NCBI GenBank assembly: GCA_946633495.1
Contig: CAMPAX010000174.1
Location: 1 to 5,033 of the forward strand
Source: an uncultured Lachnospiraceae bacterium
Lineage (GTDB): Bacteria; Bacillota; Clostridia; Lachnospirales; Lachnospiraceae
Length of the DNA stretch: 5,033 nt
Direction: 5' to 3'
Numbering within the stretch: position 1 is the first letter of the stretch; every line of letters begins with the position of its first letter. The notes under the pieces were generated by a model that saw only the letters and a list, made by a program, of their open reading frames with translations, did no database searches and was not told the DNA's origin. Both the position numbers and the translations under genes were made by a program. Shown piece after piece: positions 4,026-5,033 of this stretch.

Positions 4026-5033
4026 TTACGGATTTGTACATACGCCTGCCGCCGTAAATGTATACTCTTTTCCGCCGATGACCCGTGTTCCTGTCACCAT
4101 GGCACCGCTGCTGTCCAGGAAATACCATTTGCCGGAAAGCTGCAGCCAGCCGGTCTTCATGACGCCGTCCGCATCAAAGTAATACCAGACTTTGTCGATC
4201 TGCTGCCAGCCTGTGACCATGATGCCTGAGGTTCCGAAGTAATACCATTTTCCGCTGATCTTCCGCCACTTTGTCTGCATGTAGCCGCTGGGGTTCAGAT
4301 AGTACCACTTCCCGCTGATCTTCTTCCATCCGGTCTGCATGGCTCCGCTCTCATTGAAATAGTACCATTTTCCGGAAACCTGTTTCCAGCCGGTCTGCAT
4401 GATGCCCTGACTGTCAAAGAAATACCAGACATCCGAAACCTTGCGCCAGCCTACGGTCTTTGTACCGTCGGTCTTGATGAACATCCATACGCCCTTCGTG
4501 AACTCGATCCAGCCTGTTTTGGAAGGCTCCGCCGGAAGCCTGAAGGGATCCAGAGAATAGATCACCGGTGAGCTGTTCTCGGTGGCATACCATTTAACGA
4601 CGCCTGCCTTTGTTACGATGGGCTGGCAGTCGGACAGATATGCCGGAAGAGTTCCCGCCGCGCCGCAGAGATTTCCGGCTCCGTCCACCAGCTGATACCG
4701 CACTTCTCTCAGACCGGAAGAGGTATCCTGCTCCGTCCAGAGGACCAGGAAGACATAGTCATTGATCTGCACCAGCTGCGGTGTCTCCGCGGTCCTGGTT
4801 CCGGAAGCCGTAAGCGAGCTGATCTTCACCTGCTTTGTTCCGTTGAACAGACGGTCCGTCACTGCCAGATATACATTCCTGTTCCCGTAGGTTCCGTCGA
4901 TATCCTGGTTATAGGCGATAAGGCAGTTTTCCGAGGACACCTCAAAACCTCCGATGGAGATTCCCGTATAATTTCCGCTGCTGTCTGTCTCCAGCGGAAT
5001 GGTGAAGCTCACGTCGGTGAGGCTGTTTTCGTT
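4026..5033 (-). CDS. Cell-surface protein with cell-wall-binding repeats, C-terminal part
   Basis: This is the last 335 residues of a larger protein; the frame is open to the right edge (NENSLTD precedes a GTG at 5012), so the true start and any signal peptide lie outside. Counting from that GTG, residues about 1-160 look like two or more blades of a beta-propeller-like fold: a TPQLV...VFLVLW...VRYQLVDGAGN unit is echoed by QPIV...VVKWYATE...PVIYSLD. This part is unassigned. Residues 167-328 are eight consecutive units of about 20 residues with the pattern GWxxxxGxWYYFxxxGxMxT, typical of choline-binding/glucan-binding (CW_binding) repeats that hold proteins on teichoic acid or polysaccharide at the surface. 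Six are canonical and the first and last are degenerate. The protein ends GVCTNP with TAA. Secretion and wall attachment are inferred from the repeats. Its enzymatic or adhesive activity cannot be told from this part, and its position before murA does not prove a functional link. Confidence 0.85.
   Translation of the reverse strand, partial: NENSLTDVSFTIPLETDSSGNYTGISIGGFEVSSENCLIAYNQDIDGTYGNRNVYLAVTDRLFNGTKQVKISSLTASGTRTAETPQLVQINDYVFLVLWTEQDTSSGLREVRYQLVDGAGNLCGAAGTLPAYLSDCQPIVTKAGVVKWYATENSSPVIYSLDPFRLPAEPSKTGWIEFTKGVWMFIKTDGTKTVGWRKVSDVWYFFDSQGIMQTGWKQVSGKWYYFNESGAMQTGWKKISGKWYYLNPSGYMQTKWRKISGKWYYFGTSGIMVTGWQQIDKVWYYFDADGVMKTGWLQLSGKWYFLDSSGAMVTGTRVIGGKEYTFTAAGVCTNP
4029..4514 (-). repeat. 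Eight tandem 60-bp cell-wall-binding repeat units
   Basis: In-frame repeats of 20-21 codons encode GW at the start, a WYY/WYF aromatic cluster mid-unit, then a G and an MxT ending. The six regular units begin at residues 188, 208, 228, 248, 268 and 288 (from the GTG at 5012). A 21-residue unit at 167 (GWIEFTKGVWMF) and a final one at 308 (GTRVIGGKEYTF) are degenerate. Four units contain SGKWY nearly unchanged, and DNA strings such as AAATGGTA recur, so copy number could vary by recombination between strains. Confidence 0.92.

Noticed and set aside
5010..5012. GTG at 5012 as the start of the surface-protein gene
   Set aside because: No ribosome binding site precedes it and the frame stays open for seven more codons to the window edge; no signal peptide follows, which a wall-bound protein would need. 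The gene is truncated by the window.
1..5033. CRISPR array, tRNA or rRNA gene, insertion sequence, phage genes
   Set aside because: No spaced direct repeats, cloverleaf, transposase or terminal inverted repeats were seen; the only repeats are the in-gene wall-binding units and one 9-bp tandem pair.

Overview
The window looks like chromosomal core-gene DNA from a Gram-positive, low-to-mid GC Firmicute, most likely a clostridial gut lineage such as the Lachnospiraceae. That placement is inferred from three things: a glmS ribozyme, AGGAGG-type ribosome binding sites, and a surface protein with choline-binding/glucan-binding type repeats beside murA. It was not tested by any search. Every supported feature is on the minus strand, so transcription runs from right (5033) to left (1).

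In transcription order: (a) 5033-4026 is the 3' part of a cell-surface protein, with a beta-propeller-like region followed by about eight 20-residue cell-wall-binding repeats. (b) 4025-3876 is an AT-rich gap with a near-consensus promoter (TTTACA, 17 bp, TATAAT) for murA and a dyad overlapping its -35. (c) 3875-2571 is murA, the first committed step of peptidoglycan synthesis. (d) 2570-2430 holds a strong terminator-like hairpin only about 30 nt before the metG start codon. (e) 2429-441 is metG, methionyl-tRNA synthetase with a C-terminal tRNA-binding domain. (f) 380-348 is the metG terminator. (g) 337-309 is a new promoter. (h) The leftmost ~300 bases contain no protein gene. They hold a glmS ribozyme, with cleavage predicted between 254 and 253, plus a structured 5' leader and a 108-nt downstream untranslated stretch.

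The most interesting content is this protein-free left end. It folds into the main glmS ribozyme helices: P1, P2, P2.1, a GUAA-capped P4-type hairpin and a closing helix around it. It also carries conserved core strings (GCGCC after the cleavage site, TGACGAGG, TATCGA, TTCGGCGGA, GGACAAAG). The controlled gene should be glmS (glutamine-fructose-6-phosphate aminotransferase), starting just beyond the left edge. If so, the window links two successive parts of the cell-wall precursor pathway: GlmS makes glucosamine-6-phosphate, the source of UDP-GlcNAc, and MurA consumes UDP-GlcNAc. metG lies between them. Downstream of the ribozyme is an 8-nt perfect complement of the cleavage-site strand, which could form a competing fold; this is a testable hypothesis, not a demonstrated switch.
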